Of a DNA stretch of 64,000 bases, positions 25,531 through 36,444 are shown one piece after another. Within the stretch, counting starts at the first letter, position 1. Every line of letters starts with the position of its first letter. This DNA comes from Leptodontidium sp. MPI-SDFR-AT-0119. Its lineage: Eukaryota; Ascomycota; Leotiomycetes; Helotiales; Leptodontidiaceae. The position numbers and the translations under genes were made by a program. The notes below the pieces were generated by a model. That model was not told where the DNA came from, did not search any database, and saw nothing but the letters and a program-made list of their open reading frames with translations. Location: positions 682,001 through 746,000 of the forward strand of contig JAHLEZ010000027.1 in the NCBI GenBank assembly GCA_020726505.1, read 5' to 3'.

Positions 25531-27055
25531 CAAAGCTTCTCCTTGGAATACAGCATGATAACACTAGACGCAAGTAACTAGGGAGAATACAGTTTGGAGA
25601 ACCTCCTTGCGTATGGAGGAGGACTTGCGTGATGCGGTGTGTGACCACTGCCGCCCACGGTCACCGGACTCTATCTTCGTCTGATCAAAACAACTACCAA
25701 CTAACCTAGCTGCGTATGCTTCTAGGCTCTCACTAATGCAAAAAGTTAATTGCAGAGTGATTGTTATGGGACTGGATTCCTGTGAATCTTGGCAGCCTTC
25801 GGTATTCGGCGCTGAAAATGGTTCCGTGCCACCCGTGCGGGGAGAATGCGGGCGAATTCTCAAAACTCTCAGGAACTTGTCATGCAGTAGATCGTCCGTC
25901 TAGCTTTGATCCCTATGACCGCCACGCGAGGAGAAAGTGTCCGGGCTTTTGGACCAAAATTGTAAAACACGAAGAGGATTGAAATTCGATGGGTTATCGC
26001 TTCCTCTTTTTCCGGATGAGACTTTGATGTGCCGCCCTAACTTGACTTTGAGCCGCGGCACGAGGTTACGTAAAGGGACTGTTATCATGACTAGGACGCC
26101 GTCCAGTGTAGGGTTATTTAAGGAACTAGAGGGGTTTTTTAAGGATAGTGAGGTGGTAGAGATCTCGATTGATAGTAACGGTAGCATCAGGAATAAGGTT
26201 GTTTTTGAAAAGTAGTTGCTGGGACCTAGGGTACTCCTTTCTACCGTCCGAGGTACTAGAATCAATCGCATGTACTCGCACTTTCTAATGTTGTGTTTAA
26301 AAAATTACGTGGACCGGTTTTGACGTCGCTTATCTCTAAAGAGTCCATGACTTGAGTGGGCACTTCTGATTAAACCCAGCGCCGCGGACAGATTGAGCGC
26401 CATAAATCACAACGTCTGTTTTTTCCCCCTTGATGTAGTTCAGCTCAGTACCTGCCTCTTTGTAGGAATGTTCGCCCCATTTCTCTTGTTAATTCAGTAT
26501 GATCTCAACTCACGATTCGCATCCATCTAACCTAGCTGGGCAGAAACCATACCTCGGTTGATTCTTTCCTTATTTCACGATGAGTAGTTGAATCTTTATG
26601 ATTTTGGAAGATTGAGAAGTCGATCTTGGAGTGAGAATGTTTCCGCTTCCAGTAGTTTCCTTTCGGTTATTGACGCTGGTAGCTTAGACATTAAACACTT
26701 AATTTATTGGGTGTCGAGATGGGGAAAGATGCTGATTGAAAGGTTGGCTTTATGATATGTCAAGGGGTCAGATGTATTGGAGATTGGTACTGAGAATGTT
26801 AGGGATAAGATGCAGAAAGAATTGGCGATATAGAGGCTTTGGGATATGATATTTCACCGCTTCTGAAATTTGTTTTGGCACGAAACTACATAAATTTACA
26901 CTAGATTACAGAACTAGTCGACAGGTTTTGTGATTGTTATACTCAGGTACTCGTTCCACATGAGAAGATGGAATCTTGAGCACAGACGCAATATCTAACT
27001 ATCTCAAGTCGATTTGAGCTGTCAATTCTTGAATACATTCTGAAGAACTAATCGA
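25531..27055. other. Intergenic, nothing recognised
   Basis: A 92-codon frame at 25937-26215 (+) begins MSGLLDQNCKTRRG, but has no recognisable family and a complementary open frame, so it is not called. The remainder is non-coding and not strongly AT-biased. Confidence 0.4.
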
Positions 27056-28058
27056 TCACTCCATGAAAGTCGCAGGGACTTCAGGCCCCCAAACGTGAAG
27101 ATTTCCTGGCCCGGCCTTCGTTCGATTGATGGGACTATCCTCATTGACTAGATCTCCGTCGACGTAATGCTCTACAATGAATCTACTTGGATCAAACCTA
27201 TCATCATTAGCTTAAGTCTCCTCACAGGCTGTCTCAAACATACCAATAATCAAAAATTTGACTTCCCATGACATGTCTTCCTACTCCCCAGCAGTTCTCA
27301 TATTTCTTCTCCGTCAACCATGTGTGGCCCAACATCTGAATATCAAAGTCAAAGACCTCAAAACTCGAATGATGAACGTGGAATTTAGGCCCTTGGAAGA
27401 TGAAGAAGCAGTGGTGGTCAACCCATTCTTGTCCCCGATCCAAATGCATAAATGTCGTAATGTCCTCCTTCGTAACAGGGTCATAGACTAGTTCCGAAGG
27501 CTTGAAATTGAAATTCTTCGTGTAAAATTGATAAGCCTTTTTGTAATTGGTAACACAGAGACCAAAATGGCCAAGTTTGTGTATCGGGGCTGGTCCCTTT
27601 TCGAAGCGTTGCGTCTTGTGGACAGGGCGATGCTTGGAAGTGGGAAAATTGAAAGAGAGCTCCGGGAACATTTGGGTCACTTCGACAGCAGTTTGTCCGT
27701 AGACAAGGTGGAAAGGGAAGTTATCGATCGGGTCATAAAAGGTGACTCTTTTCCCACCTCCGGGAGCGTCGACATCGTGAATGGGAGTTGCACCAGGAAG
27801 AGAAGTGGCAAGTTCGAGATCTTCCAACGAGTCCACGACCCATGCCGTTCCTCCAAAGACATCCTCGTTGCCTTTGCGGGCACAGTACAGGAATGGCTCT
27901 GTGCCATAGCCGCGATAGTATATCTCATCTTTCGTTCTCTTAGTGACACTAAATCCAAAGTCCAAAAGGAACTGGTGAGATTTTTCGAGGTTCTTGAGCG
28001 TGTAGTACACGTGAGCAATGCGGTTCAGATTGACCTTCTGGAGCACGGACGGTACCAT
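27056..28058 (-). CDS. VOC-family extradiol-dioxygenase-like protein
   Basis: Exons 27244-28058 and 27056-27197 with a 46-bp intron; 318 residues. Two glyoxalase/VOC modules are visible, at about 10-125 and 157-290. The candidate metal ligands of the second module are His164 (KLGHFGL), His229/230 (FHVHHSSFE) and Glu281 (FIVEHYVDGD), the 2-His-1-carboxylate set of type I extradiol dioxygenases. Glu281 lies in exon 2, so the spliced form is needed for activity. The family cleaves catechols next to the two hydroxyls (meta cleavage). The C-terminus (NLHVWGPEVP) is conserved in fungal relatives as I remember them. It is divergent from the phenol hydroxylase pseudogene, which would supply its catechol. 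It appears intact. Confidence 0.85.
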
Positions 28059-28319
28059 TATTCCTGACTTGAAAGTACGTTGGAAGGCAGTTTGGTAATG
28101 TTAGCCTAAGGCTTATTGGAAGTCCGCCGGATATATATTTAGATGTCTCGATGCACCTTCAGGCCTAATCTAACATGGTTGCGGCATGCATCTTCGGGCT
28201 CAGGAGTCATCTGTTAGGAGAAGGAGCTGAACTGTGCTCGGCAAGGATGAGGAGGTTAAAGTGTTACTTACTGCCTGCATGCGAGTTGGCCGGACAGCAA
28301 CCTTACCCCACTACCCCAC
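28059..28319. promoter_or_regulatory. Shared upstream region of dioxygenase and hydroxylase remnant
   Basis: About 260 bp separates the dioxygenase start from the first recognisable hydroxylase codons. It probably held a bidirectional promoter and the lost N-terminal coding part of the hydroxylase. A CCCCACTA direct repeat lies near 28308-28322. Confidence 0.35.
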
Positions 28320-30157
28320 TAATTACCCCCAGGGTTGAAAGGCACCATGCTCGATTCGACATCGTTACTGTCAACACGCCAAGAGCGCACATTACCAACA
28401 TGGCAGCTCTAGAGTGCCTTCGAGATATTAGTCTAGAATACTTGATAGTTGCTATACCTAACGATTCTATGATGCACACTCGGTGGTATCGGAGTATATC
28501 AGGGGAAGAGTTTGCGCGAACTTACAGCTGGGGAAATGATCCCGCTAGAGCCGTTAGTAAAACAGGCTCAAAGATCTGGATTTCCGCTGAAATTGTAAGT
28601 AGAGAGACTATGATGCAGCGAGTCCTTGTGATCATCTCGATGTTCCGCAAACAGTCCTCGAGCCTATTCTACTTGGCCACGCTTGCTAGAACGGTTTTCA
28701 ATGCTGTTTCGATACGTCTTTCCTGTCTTTTGAACGAGAAACTGGTGGTACGATACTCAGCCGCGTGCAAGATAACCTCACTAAGTATGTATATTACATC
28801 CGATCAAAGTACCTATTTGGCTGTGAAGGCGCTCGAAGTCAGGTGTTAAGACAATTGAACACCCCGTTAATCAAAAATCCCGGCCAAGGACTCGCAACTA
28901 ATATTTTAGTCAAGGTCGACTTAAGTCAGGTTCTAGATACTCGGAAGGGAAACTTACATTGGGTGATGCAACCTGACGGGGAGCATCCTGCTTTTGGCTG
29001 GGCCACGATTTCTCGTATGATAAAACCCTGGAATGAGTGAGTATCACTTTCTAGATGGGTGAATTGCCTCTGACACTCATAGGTGGATGTTCATTATGCT
29101 TCCAAGACCAGGGTCAGGCTTTGACTTCCAACCCACGCATAAAGAGTACCTTGAAGCATTGAAGCATGTCGAAAGGTCGTTGGGGATGATTCATTGCCAA
29201 TTGAGATCCTTGACATCTTAAAGTGGTATATAAATGAGATGATTGCGGAGTACTACTCTGAGGGAAATATGTATGTCCCAATTCACAAAGCTTGACTGGT
29301 CCTGACAGAAGAAGCTTCTGCTTGGGCGATGCCGTTCATCGCCATCCTCCATTCAATGGACTGGGATCCAATACCTGCATTCAGGATGCGTATAATCTTG
29401 CCTGGAAGATCGCCTATTTCATGAAGAATCGCGCTGGCCCAGAGATCTTTGAATCATATAGTGCGGAACGGCAACCCGTCGGTGAAGGTTTGATTACTCG
29501 AGCAAATCAAGGTCTCCGTGATCATATTCTAGTTTAGGAAGCCCTCGGATTAATGGATCCGTCACTCGAGGCCGAGACGAAGTGACTTTCAGCAGCTATC
29601 AGCGGCCACTCCAGAAGGTTCTGCAAGAATAGCAAGGCTACAGGATGCCGTTTGTGGGACATCACAGGAGTTTCACGCTGTTGGTGTTGAGATGAACCAA
29701 CGCTACGAATCCAGAGCTGTCTATGCTGCTGACGAAAAAGCTCGCCCTCCGTTACCAAATAATTCAATTCTTGAACATAAATCACACCTACCCAGGGAGC
29801 CGACTCCCTCAGGTATGGCTTAACACGAAAATCCTCGGGAAACAATTTTCCACGATAGGTCTGGCTAGTTATGGCGTATTCTCTCTATTTATTGGAGTTG
29901 GTGGGGCCAATTAGAGAGTAGCTGCAGAGGCCGCCGCGAGGACTCTTGGGATTGAGATCCGAGTTTACTCTATTAGCTGGGCCCAGAATTATAAGGACGT
30001 CTACTTTAATTGGGCTCGAAGGAGAGAAGTTTCTGAAGATGGCTATGTATTGGTCAGACTAGACAGATTCGTTGGTTGGAGGTCGCAGTCGATGATTTCA
30101 CAGCCCAAAGAGAAACTACTCCTTGTGCTGAGGGCAATGTTGTCCAGACCCTTGTAG
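28320..30157 (+). pseudogene. TfdB-type phenol 2-monooxygenase (FAD), decayed
   Basis: The FAD-binding N-terminus with GxGxxG is missing; homology starts near 28370 with TPRAHITNMAALECLRD. Other recognisable segments are MMHTRWYRS, SKYLFGCEGARSQVLRQL and LHWVMQPDGEHPAFGW. The strongest is GDAVHRHPPFNGLGSNTCIQ (near 29325), the second FAD motif of chlorophenol/phenol hydroxylases. The thioredoxin-like C-terminal domain is open in one frame at about 29926-30157 (VYSISWAQNYKDVYF, then LVRLDRFVGWRSQ). Between these are several frame changes and stops, for example the TAG after RDHILV near 29535. The working enzyme would hydroxylate phenols to catechols with NADPH and O2. It is clearly non-functional here. 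Confidence 0.85.
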
Positions 30158-30289
30158 GCACTCACTAGTTCCGCACCATAGTGCTGTATATAGACCACAA
30201 TCGATGAGTGGTAATCGACCATGCTGTTCTTGGTGAATTTTGGTACAGTACTAGCCAACTCCTGTTCGCCAATTAAGCGAAAAGCAACT

Positions 30290-30905
30290 CCAGATATTTA
30301 ACCACTTTTACAAATACTTAAATATTTTTATAACTACTAATGCGAATACTACTGCGATTAGCTCAAATTAATTATCATGTTCTCCTTTTTTCACAAAATT
30401 ACTTTTAAGGTGTTTCGGTAACTAAATATATTTAATATTTAATGTACCACCCCTTAGCCTTGATACAAGCCTCAATTCAAGCAGGCATACTCTGATATAA
30501 ACTATCGAGTAATGACTTATCCAAAGTATCGTGCGTGCTCGATTAGGTTCAAATCCGGGGAGTAGAGGGGCCAGTTAATAGTCAATCGAATGCGATTCTT
30601 TACAAAGCACGCCTTCACCTTTCCAACAGTATGAATTGAGGCATTATCTTGCATAGCTTTAACGACTGAGTGTAATTACCGCCAAAGCCGAAAGTTTCTT
30701 CTTTGTATGCTCTTCGCATTTTCTCTCAAAACCTGTCAGTGTAATTTTGATCCTGTTACTGGTAGTGGTGAGGTTTATATTGCAAAGAATAACTTTGTGC
30801 ACATAAGCACCAGAAGGGCCGTTGAAGGCAATCCCAATGTATCGCCAGGGCACCTCACAGTCACTTCACCAACAAGAAGGAATATACCCGCAGCTCAAAA
30901 TTCTT
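30290..30905 (-). mobile_element. Tc1/mariner-type transposase remnant
   Basis: On the minus strand, PWRYIGIAFNGPSGAYVHKV is followed after a frame change by MQDNASIHTVGKVKACF and then WPLYSPDLNLIEH. These are the second Asp and the third acidic position of the DDE catalytic triad. A tail IEACIKAKGWYIKY ends the protein. Several frames and AT-rich decay make it inactive. It lies between the dead hydroxylase and the dead dienelactone hydrolase. Termini were not identified. Confidence 0.75.
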
Positions 30906-30943
30906 GAATTCAATTCTACTAGCGCAACTTCGTATGTCTCCGT

Positions 30944-31847
30944 CTAGTCAAACCATTGCAGGGCTTGGAGGAAGCCGATTCTTTGGCATATCTATCCTTT
31001 CGAACTGTGGGATCACACCTGACGCCAAACCCGTGAGTGACACCTGAGCAGAGATTGATCTGAAAAGGGATTCCAAGTTTCTTCAGCGTCTCTTCAGTAC
31101 TGTGCCTTAAATTAGTAGGAAAGATGTAGTCGATTTCGGCCGCCGCGATAGCCAGTGGCCCTGTGACCTTCTCCAACTCAGATTGTTCGACCATTGCGGT
31201 GACCAATGAAACCGGCTTTAATGCGATCGGATATTAGGAAACGAATGGCGTATTTGGCACCGAAACTGTATCCAGCCAATGCGATTTTCTGTGATTATAT
31301 TAGTTCTGCTTTGATATAGTCGGTGCAAACCACCTTACCTTGACTTTGTCCTTCTTTTCGAGAGCTTCGAGGCAAACTCCACAATTGGATTCACTGTTTT
31401 CGGGATGTGAGGAATTTTCTTTGGTCCATAATCTCCTTGCACCCAAGTTAGTACGCTAAAGGTTACCATGTTTTCGTTGAGAGCCACGGAATCGCGGTAG
31501 AAAAGGTCAGGTACGATCACAACAGAATCTGCGATTAATTCATTAGCAAAGAGAGCCAATTTTCGAGAAGCAAAGTACCTATTCTCAGTGTATTAATCGG
31601 CGAGGACTTGAGTATTTATAAACTTATAGCCAACAATATCGGTAAAACTATAATCGAATCAGTGACCAGAGCATATTTTCCAAACACAAACAATCTACTT
31701 ACTACAAGATCCCGTAACCATTTGCCGCTTCGGCTGTTGGATTGGTGACATAAGCTTCCGTATCTCCCAGGGCTTCGATGCGTCCGCGTGGTTGGCCTTC
31801 GTCTTGACGCCTCTGTAGCAGCGGCTTCCGAGAGCGTTTAAAGTCAT
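30944..31847 (-). pseudogene. Dienelactone hydrolase family protein, decayed
   Basis: The likely start is at 31847 (MTLNALGSRCYRGVK). A frame change follows, then PRGRIEALGDTEAYVTNPTA. An intron of about 60 bp precedes FTDIVGYKFINTQVLAD, where one stop stands inside the coding sequence. The frame then reads KLALFANELIADSVVIVPDL. Another intron (GTAAGG donor near 31339) precedes the nucleophile region IALAGYSFGAKYAIRF. This has Ser where bacterial enzymes have Cys, as do many eukaryotic relatives. Further frame changes occur before MVEQSELEKVTGPLAIAAAE and before the terminal LQALQWFD. The histidine of the triad, THGFGVR, is still visible. The working enzyme would open dienelactones from aromatic breakdown. 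At least four lesions make it dead. Confidence 0.8.
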
Positions 31848-33065
31848 ATTGAGATATCCGAAGGGGACCACGCTGACACAAACAATTCTTGCGAGAAGTT
31901 TTTGCCGAGTGTAAAGCGAATAATGGATGTGAGAATGAGCAAACTTCTATGTTCACTGATCCCCTCATATTGTCCCCCGCAACCGTTTTCTGACCCATAA
32001 GCCCCAATCGGAGAAGGTATTGCCTCGGATCATTGTAGATTCTATGGTGATTGACTTGTACCCTAGTTACGGAGCATTCGGTCTTGATGGAAATCCACTT
32101 TTGCGGGGTGCTACGACATCTCTGTCTAAATCCCATAGCAAAAGGTATTGAGACGGATCACACCGAGTTTTCGGCCTATCAGCGGAAATACTGGTTGAAC
32201 GACAAATGTCACGGGCGGTCATGGCCACGCTCAGGCTGGTGGGGTACAGTAGAGACGCAGGGGGTAGCGGACACTAAAGGAACCCCGAGATTTGTCAGAG
32301 AGCTCCATCCCGCTCCAGTAGGATTACTTCATGTACCGAAATGTCAAATCATCAACAAGTCGATAGATCGGCCTCGAGGATGGGCCGAAGTTGCCAATTG
32401 CCTGTTGGAATTATGATCACGTGAATGCGATGGGGGTTGGAAGGGCGGGTGTAGAAGGATAGATCTGATCTTTCTCAATAACCATGTGAAAAAGACATAA
32501 ATTTAATCCAGACCGTTGAAAAATCAGACATAGCATTAAACAGGCTGCTTGGAGAAGCCTTTTTGTCAGTTGCGATTCCACGAAGTCAACATCTTTGAAC
32601 TGTTCTTATCGTCTTATACGATGATATGGGGTCAGGAGAACCAGCCCATCACTGCTACACCAGTTTTCCATCGCGTTTTTTTTTTTGGAACTCAATCTGT
32701 GTGCATTAACGTGGATGCCAAAATAAAGAAGCCCAAAGATCTGAGGAGAGAGAATTCGGCTTCTAGAATACGCAAGTAAGTCTTGTTATTTGAAGGTTAC
32801 AACCAGAAGAGCTCTTCGGCCCCAGGAGGCCCCAGGACTCAGTAGATTATCTCATTCAATTAATCAAATAGATCCTGGGGAGGATATTTCATTAGAGAAT
32901 TTTGTCTCATTTGAATCCGAAGAATTTTTTCATCTCTCATCACTTATGGGCAAAATATCAGGATGTTGGTCAGGTGGGAAGGGCGAAAGGGATTTTACAG
33001 GGATTCACTTAAATGCACACGGAGAATGACAAAGACTAGTGTGTCTGAATTGTGTAACCTGACAA
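31848..33065. other. Intergenic, nothing recognised
   Basis: Short frames on both strands without family resemblance. A T10 tract lies near 32678-32687. No repeat structure was seen. Confidence 0.4.
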
Positions 33066-34124
33066 CTACAAATATCCATGTTCACGGTAGAACCTCTCCG
33101 CTCCAGGGTGCAATGGAAACACTGTCTTGGCCATTTCCCTAGGATTCAAGGGCCAACTAATGGGCGACTTATCACCTGGGAACTGATGGTAATTGACTTC
33201 GATCTTAGCCTTCTTTGTCACCATGATCCAAGTGAGGAGGTATGCGACATCGTCTGGAAGATCATCGCGGCACATGAGGAGGAAGTCCACAAACTCCACT
33301 GCTGGAATCTCGGTCTTCAAGCTCTTCCAGTAACCGGCAGGGATTGTTGAAGCGGGCAGACCAGTGGTTTCTTCGATAGTCTTCATCGCTTCCGCCTCAG
33401 CCGGCAGGGGGATGAAGGCCCGAGGACCGTCAATCAGTTGACTCCACCAATCTGTCATCAAAGCCTCGTTGATAACCGCGTTGAATCCAAGTTTGGGATC
33501 CTGGCAGGGAATAAGACACTCCTCAGGCCTGTTGGCGTAAACCACCTCCCCTCCCCAAGATTTGATGGCGTCGACCGAGACGCCGTGAGCCTCAAGATAA
33601 CGATGACAGACAAATCCAATCGGAGACTCTCCATCAGGTCCCAGAATGATCTTAAGCTTAGGTTTCTTGGCTCGGAGGTCTGCAAAGGTTTCACAGCCGA
33701 GTGAAGGATCCACGGCGAGGATCATTCGATCGTTCTGAGGAATCGTCGCCAGACCTCTCAAGTGTGATGCCGGACCCCGCGAAGCCCAGGCACTAGTTCC
33801 TGTCAGCGCATTCTTAAGTAGCGCAACCGGCGTGTTTATGGCAATATCAGCGAATCCCGAGCTGATGGAATCGGTAATTTCCATCCCTCCCCCAGCGACA
33901 CTCCAGATGCAAGTTCTGCTAGCTGGGCCGCAGCGCTCTGAAAACTCCTGTGTCAAGAATGACATGATTCGATGGAAATTGGCATGACCCCAGTCACCAA
34001 CACAACGCAGAATGAAGCTGCGGTCAATGGTTGGGTCATCTTTTCCGACCAATGTATGAACCGGAAGATCAGTTGGCTTGTCTCTGCCCTTCCAATCGAT
34101 TGCTGCGGCGATGGGGATCGACAT
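33066..34124 (-). CDS. TAXI-type (TRAP) solute-binding protein homologue
   Basis: Single intact exon, 352 residues. The core SVAGGGMEITDSISSGFADI (about 93-112) followed by AINTPVALLKNAL matches the ligand-binding lobe of TAXI-family TRAP periplasmic binding proteins. Later blocks, LILGPDG-like KIILGPDGESPIGFVCHRYL and GFNAVINEALM, also fit, as does the C-terminal HPGAERFYREHGYL. In bacteria these capture organic acids for a membrane transporter. Here there is no signal peptide and no membrane partner in the window, so it is probably intracellular, with a binding or enzymatic role. Its place beside aromatic-degradation genes suggests an aromatic or dicarboxylate ligand. This is inference. Lack of introns and bacterial affinity are compatible with ancient transfer. 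Confidence 0.7.
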   Translation of the reverse strand: MSIPIAAAIDWKGRDKPTDLPVHTLVGKDDPTIDRSFILRCVGDWGHANFHRIMSFLTQEFSERCGPASRTCIWSVAGGGMEITDSISSGFADIAINTPVALLKNALTGTSAWASRGPASHLRGLATIPQNDRMILAVDPSLGCETFADLRAKKPKLKIILGPDGESPIGFVCHRYLEAHGVSVDAIKSWGGEVVYANRPEECLIPCQDPKLGFNAVINEALMTDWWSQLIDGPRAFIPLPAEAEAMKTIEETTGLPASTIPAGYWKSLKTEIPAVEFVDFLLMCRDDLPDDVAYLLTWIMVTKKAKIEVNYHQFPGDKSPISWPLNPREMAKTVFPLHPGAERFYREHGYL

Positions 34125-34972
34125 TCTCAGATGATGCTACTGACAAGATAGCGAGGGGATTATTTGTCAAAAAAGTTTAAGTTTCTCAAGTTTGCTCGAT
34201 GATCTGAGCATAGACGAGTTGTGTTTAGCAATAGCAGTCAGAAGGAGTTCGCAGCTTTTAAGAGGATTCATCAGCTCCCTGGCAGCCATTTGATTAGCCA
34301 AGACTGCCCGCATATTGCCCGCTCCTCTCGTCGTCTCCTCCGTTTGCAAAGATGAGCCGGACATTTTCTTGCGCAGCTTGTCCGACTGTTACGAGAGCTA
34401 TCGGTGGGGTACATGAGATGTGTAAACAAACCGTACTATACCGCTTGGCTGGCACTTGAAACTCGTAGGATGCTGGTGGGGTTTTGCCTTTGTAGAAACC
34501 TTAATTCTGCCCACACAAAACTGCTCCTGGCAGAAAAAGGTGGTGACGTAACTTACCCCCAGCACCTTCGTACCTTACCCCAAGTGGTTGTCAATTCCTC
34601 CAGAGTAGTGGACCTTGTGTGAAAACTGGAGAAGTCGTTGTCCCATATTGGCAGCAAGAATGATTCTTGACCAGCTTTGCCTCGCTTCGTGGTTGGCGGG
34701 CATTGCTCAGTCAGATTTGTCCTACTTACTGTTTTAGGTACCTGCTTTTCCGAATTCGAGAAAAAGATACGGCTCTCTACATCCCTTGATCAGCGACAAA
34801 AGTTCAAGTCAAACAATAGACGGAGATCCAGTTCAAGAGGGGAAGGGCAAGCCCGATTCTGAGTTTGAGGGCTAACATACATGGTGGCCTGACCAGAAAC
34901 TGGCAGCCATTTGGGTTCTTCAGATAGTGCCCCCCCTTGCTTTGAAATGCATTGCGGACATTCTTGGTGGGG
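34125..34972. other. Intergenic, nothing recognised
   Basis: Upstream flank of the TAXI-type gene, then non-coding DNA to the border of the TIR element. Small frames only. Confidence 0.4.
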
Positions 34973-34974
34973 TA

Positions 34975-36267
34975 CAGCCGTTCCGATAACTAGCTTAAAA
35001 CCGCGATTGGTAGCCAAGCCTCACCTACTTTTCGCTTTGCCTCCCCCTCGTGCATACCACGATTTCTTACCACCACTTGCATTACCACTAAACCACCTTT
35101 AAAATAGGCCGTAAGTAGCTCAAATTAAAGCTTAACATTAGAGCTATTTACTAATAAAAAATTTTTTAGGTCTACTATAACTCCTCGATTATTTGCACTC
35201 GAAGTGGCACGCCTAGAGCATGCGTTGTAGGAACCCGGGGTATAGTTAATTATACCTTACCTACGAGAGCTTGCTTAACGATTCTACTACTCCCTACCTA
35301 CCGTATACTTTTATAAAGCTAGAGTATTAGCTGGTAGGCCTCCTAGCCGCTACGTAAGTGGTCTTCGATGTGTTATTACCTTTAAAAAAGAGTGGGCTAT
35401 GAAGTTATTACTTAATTAATAACTATAATTATACCTTAACCAGATTTAAACCTTTTTTAACGAAGAGTACGACGTTTAGGTTTATATATCAATTATTAAA
35501 GCTATATTAAATCAAATTCGCCTTATAAGAAAGAAGCTTAAAGTTACGGCGGCTTAATAAGATACGGAGTTACGTAGGGAATGGTAATACGGTTTATAAG
35601 ACCTTATAGCGGACCAAATTATCTACGTAAACGAGTTAGGCTTGGACGATCGTACTAAAGATAGGTAATATAGTCGTGCGGCCTTAGGGGCAAGAGTAAA
35701 GGTCAAACGTTAACTAGCAAGTAAAACTCGTGTCTTTATTTTTAAAGAAGAGGATCGTATAATAATTGGCGTATCTTTTAGAGCCGGAGTAGCTTTTTTG
35801 GCCGTGGATTTGACAGGTGTTAAAAGCACTAGATCCGGGGGTAGGCCATCTAACTTAGCTTGCATCGCCTCCTTTTGTTTCTTGCGTATACCTTGCGTAA
35901 AAGACTTCGTAATTAATGTATCCTCCGTTAGAATAGACCCCCTAGCTTTCTTGTTCTTTAATTTGCGTATAATAGGTCTCTAATCCACCGCGAAGTGGTC
36001 CAATGTTCGGGTTAAGAGGCGCCCTACTCTTTTGGAATTTTCATTTACCACCGATTTGTGGCTACGCAAAACCTTCTCGGAATCTTTCGATAGCATATTA
36101 ATTATAAAGTCTGTAAAGTGGCAGATTATTTGGAATAATAGTTGTGGAGATATTAGAGAGTGAGTATTAGTAGTGAGGGGGTTTGGGGGGGGGGGGGGGG
36201 CGCAAAGCGAAAAGTGGGTGAGGCTCGGCTACCAATCGCGGTTTTAAGCTAGTTATCGGAACGGCTG
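34975..36267. mobile_element. Tc1/mariner-superfamily element with 66-bp TIRs, RIP-damaged
   Basis: Inverted termini start CAGCCGTTCCGATAACTAGC at 34975. They match the complement ending at 36267 over about 66 bp with two transition differences. A TA dinucleotide lies outside each end (34973-34974, 36268-36269), as expected for TA-target duplication. The interior is AT-rich. On the + strand near 35600-35720, ADQIIYVNELGLDDRTKDR resembles the region around the first Asp of Tc1-like transposases, with decay. On the minus strand (about 35740-36090) a 110-residue lysine-rich stretch is nearly open and may belong to a Fot1/pogo-type tail. Two nested elements are therefore possible. Confidence 0.75.
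36185..36200 (+). repeat. G16 homopolymer inside the right TIR border
   Basis: Sixteen consecutive G follow GTTT. The left end has a mixed C-rich tract at the mirrored position (35041 onward), so the pure run is a derived expansion or an assembly-sensitive site. Confidence 0.8.
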
Positions 36268-36444
36268 TAGCTCCCCTCTCCGAGAAGGCCGGGCGTCCCG
36301 GATGCGAAACAAGGGCGCTGAACCCCATCAACACAGCGACAGAGTCCTGTGTACGTTTTACAAGAGTACGAGAATTAGTACAACAGTCATTCTCAGTAGC
36401 ATTCTCAAGCTGAAATTGCACATCGTTGTCATATCAACTAGAAA

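Noticed and set aside
25937..26215. 92-codon + strand frame
   Set aside because: The complementary strand is equally open and neither reads like a known protein.
31702..32136. 144-codon minus-strand frame
   Set aside because: Only its last 40 residues are meaningful, being part of the dienelactone hydrolase pseudogene; the upstream part is chance.
32051..32416. 121-codon + strand frame
   Set aside because: No motif or homology; overlaps the flank of a minus-strand pseudogene.
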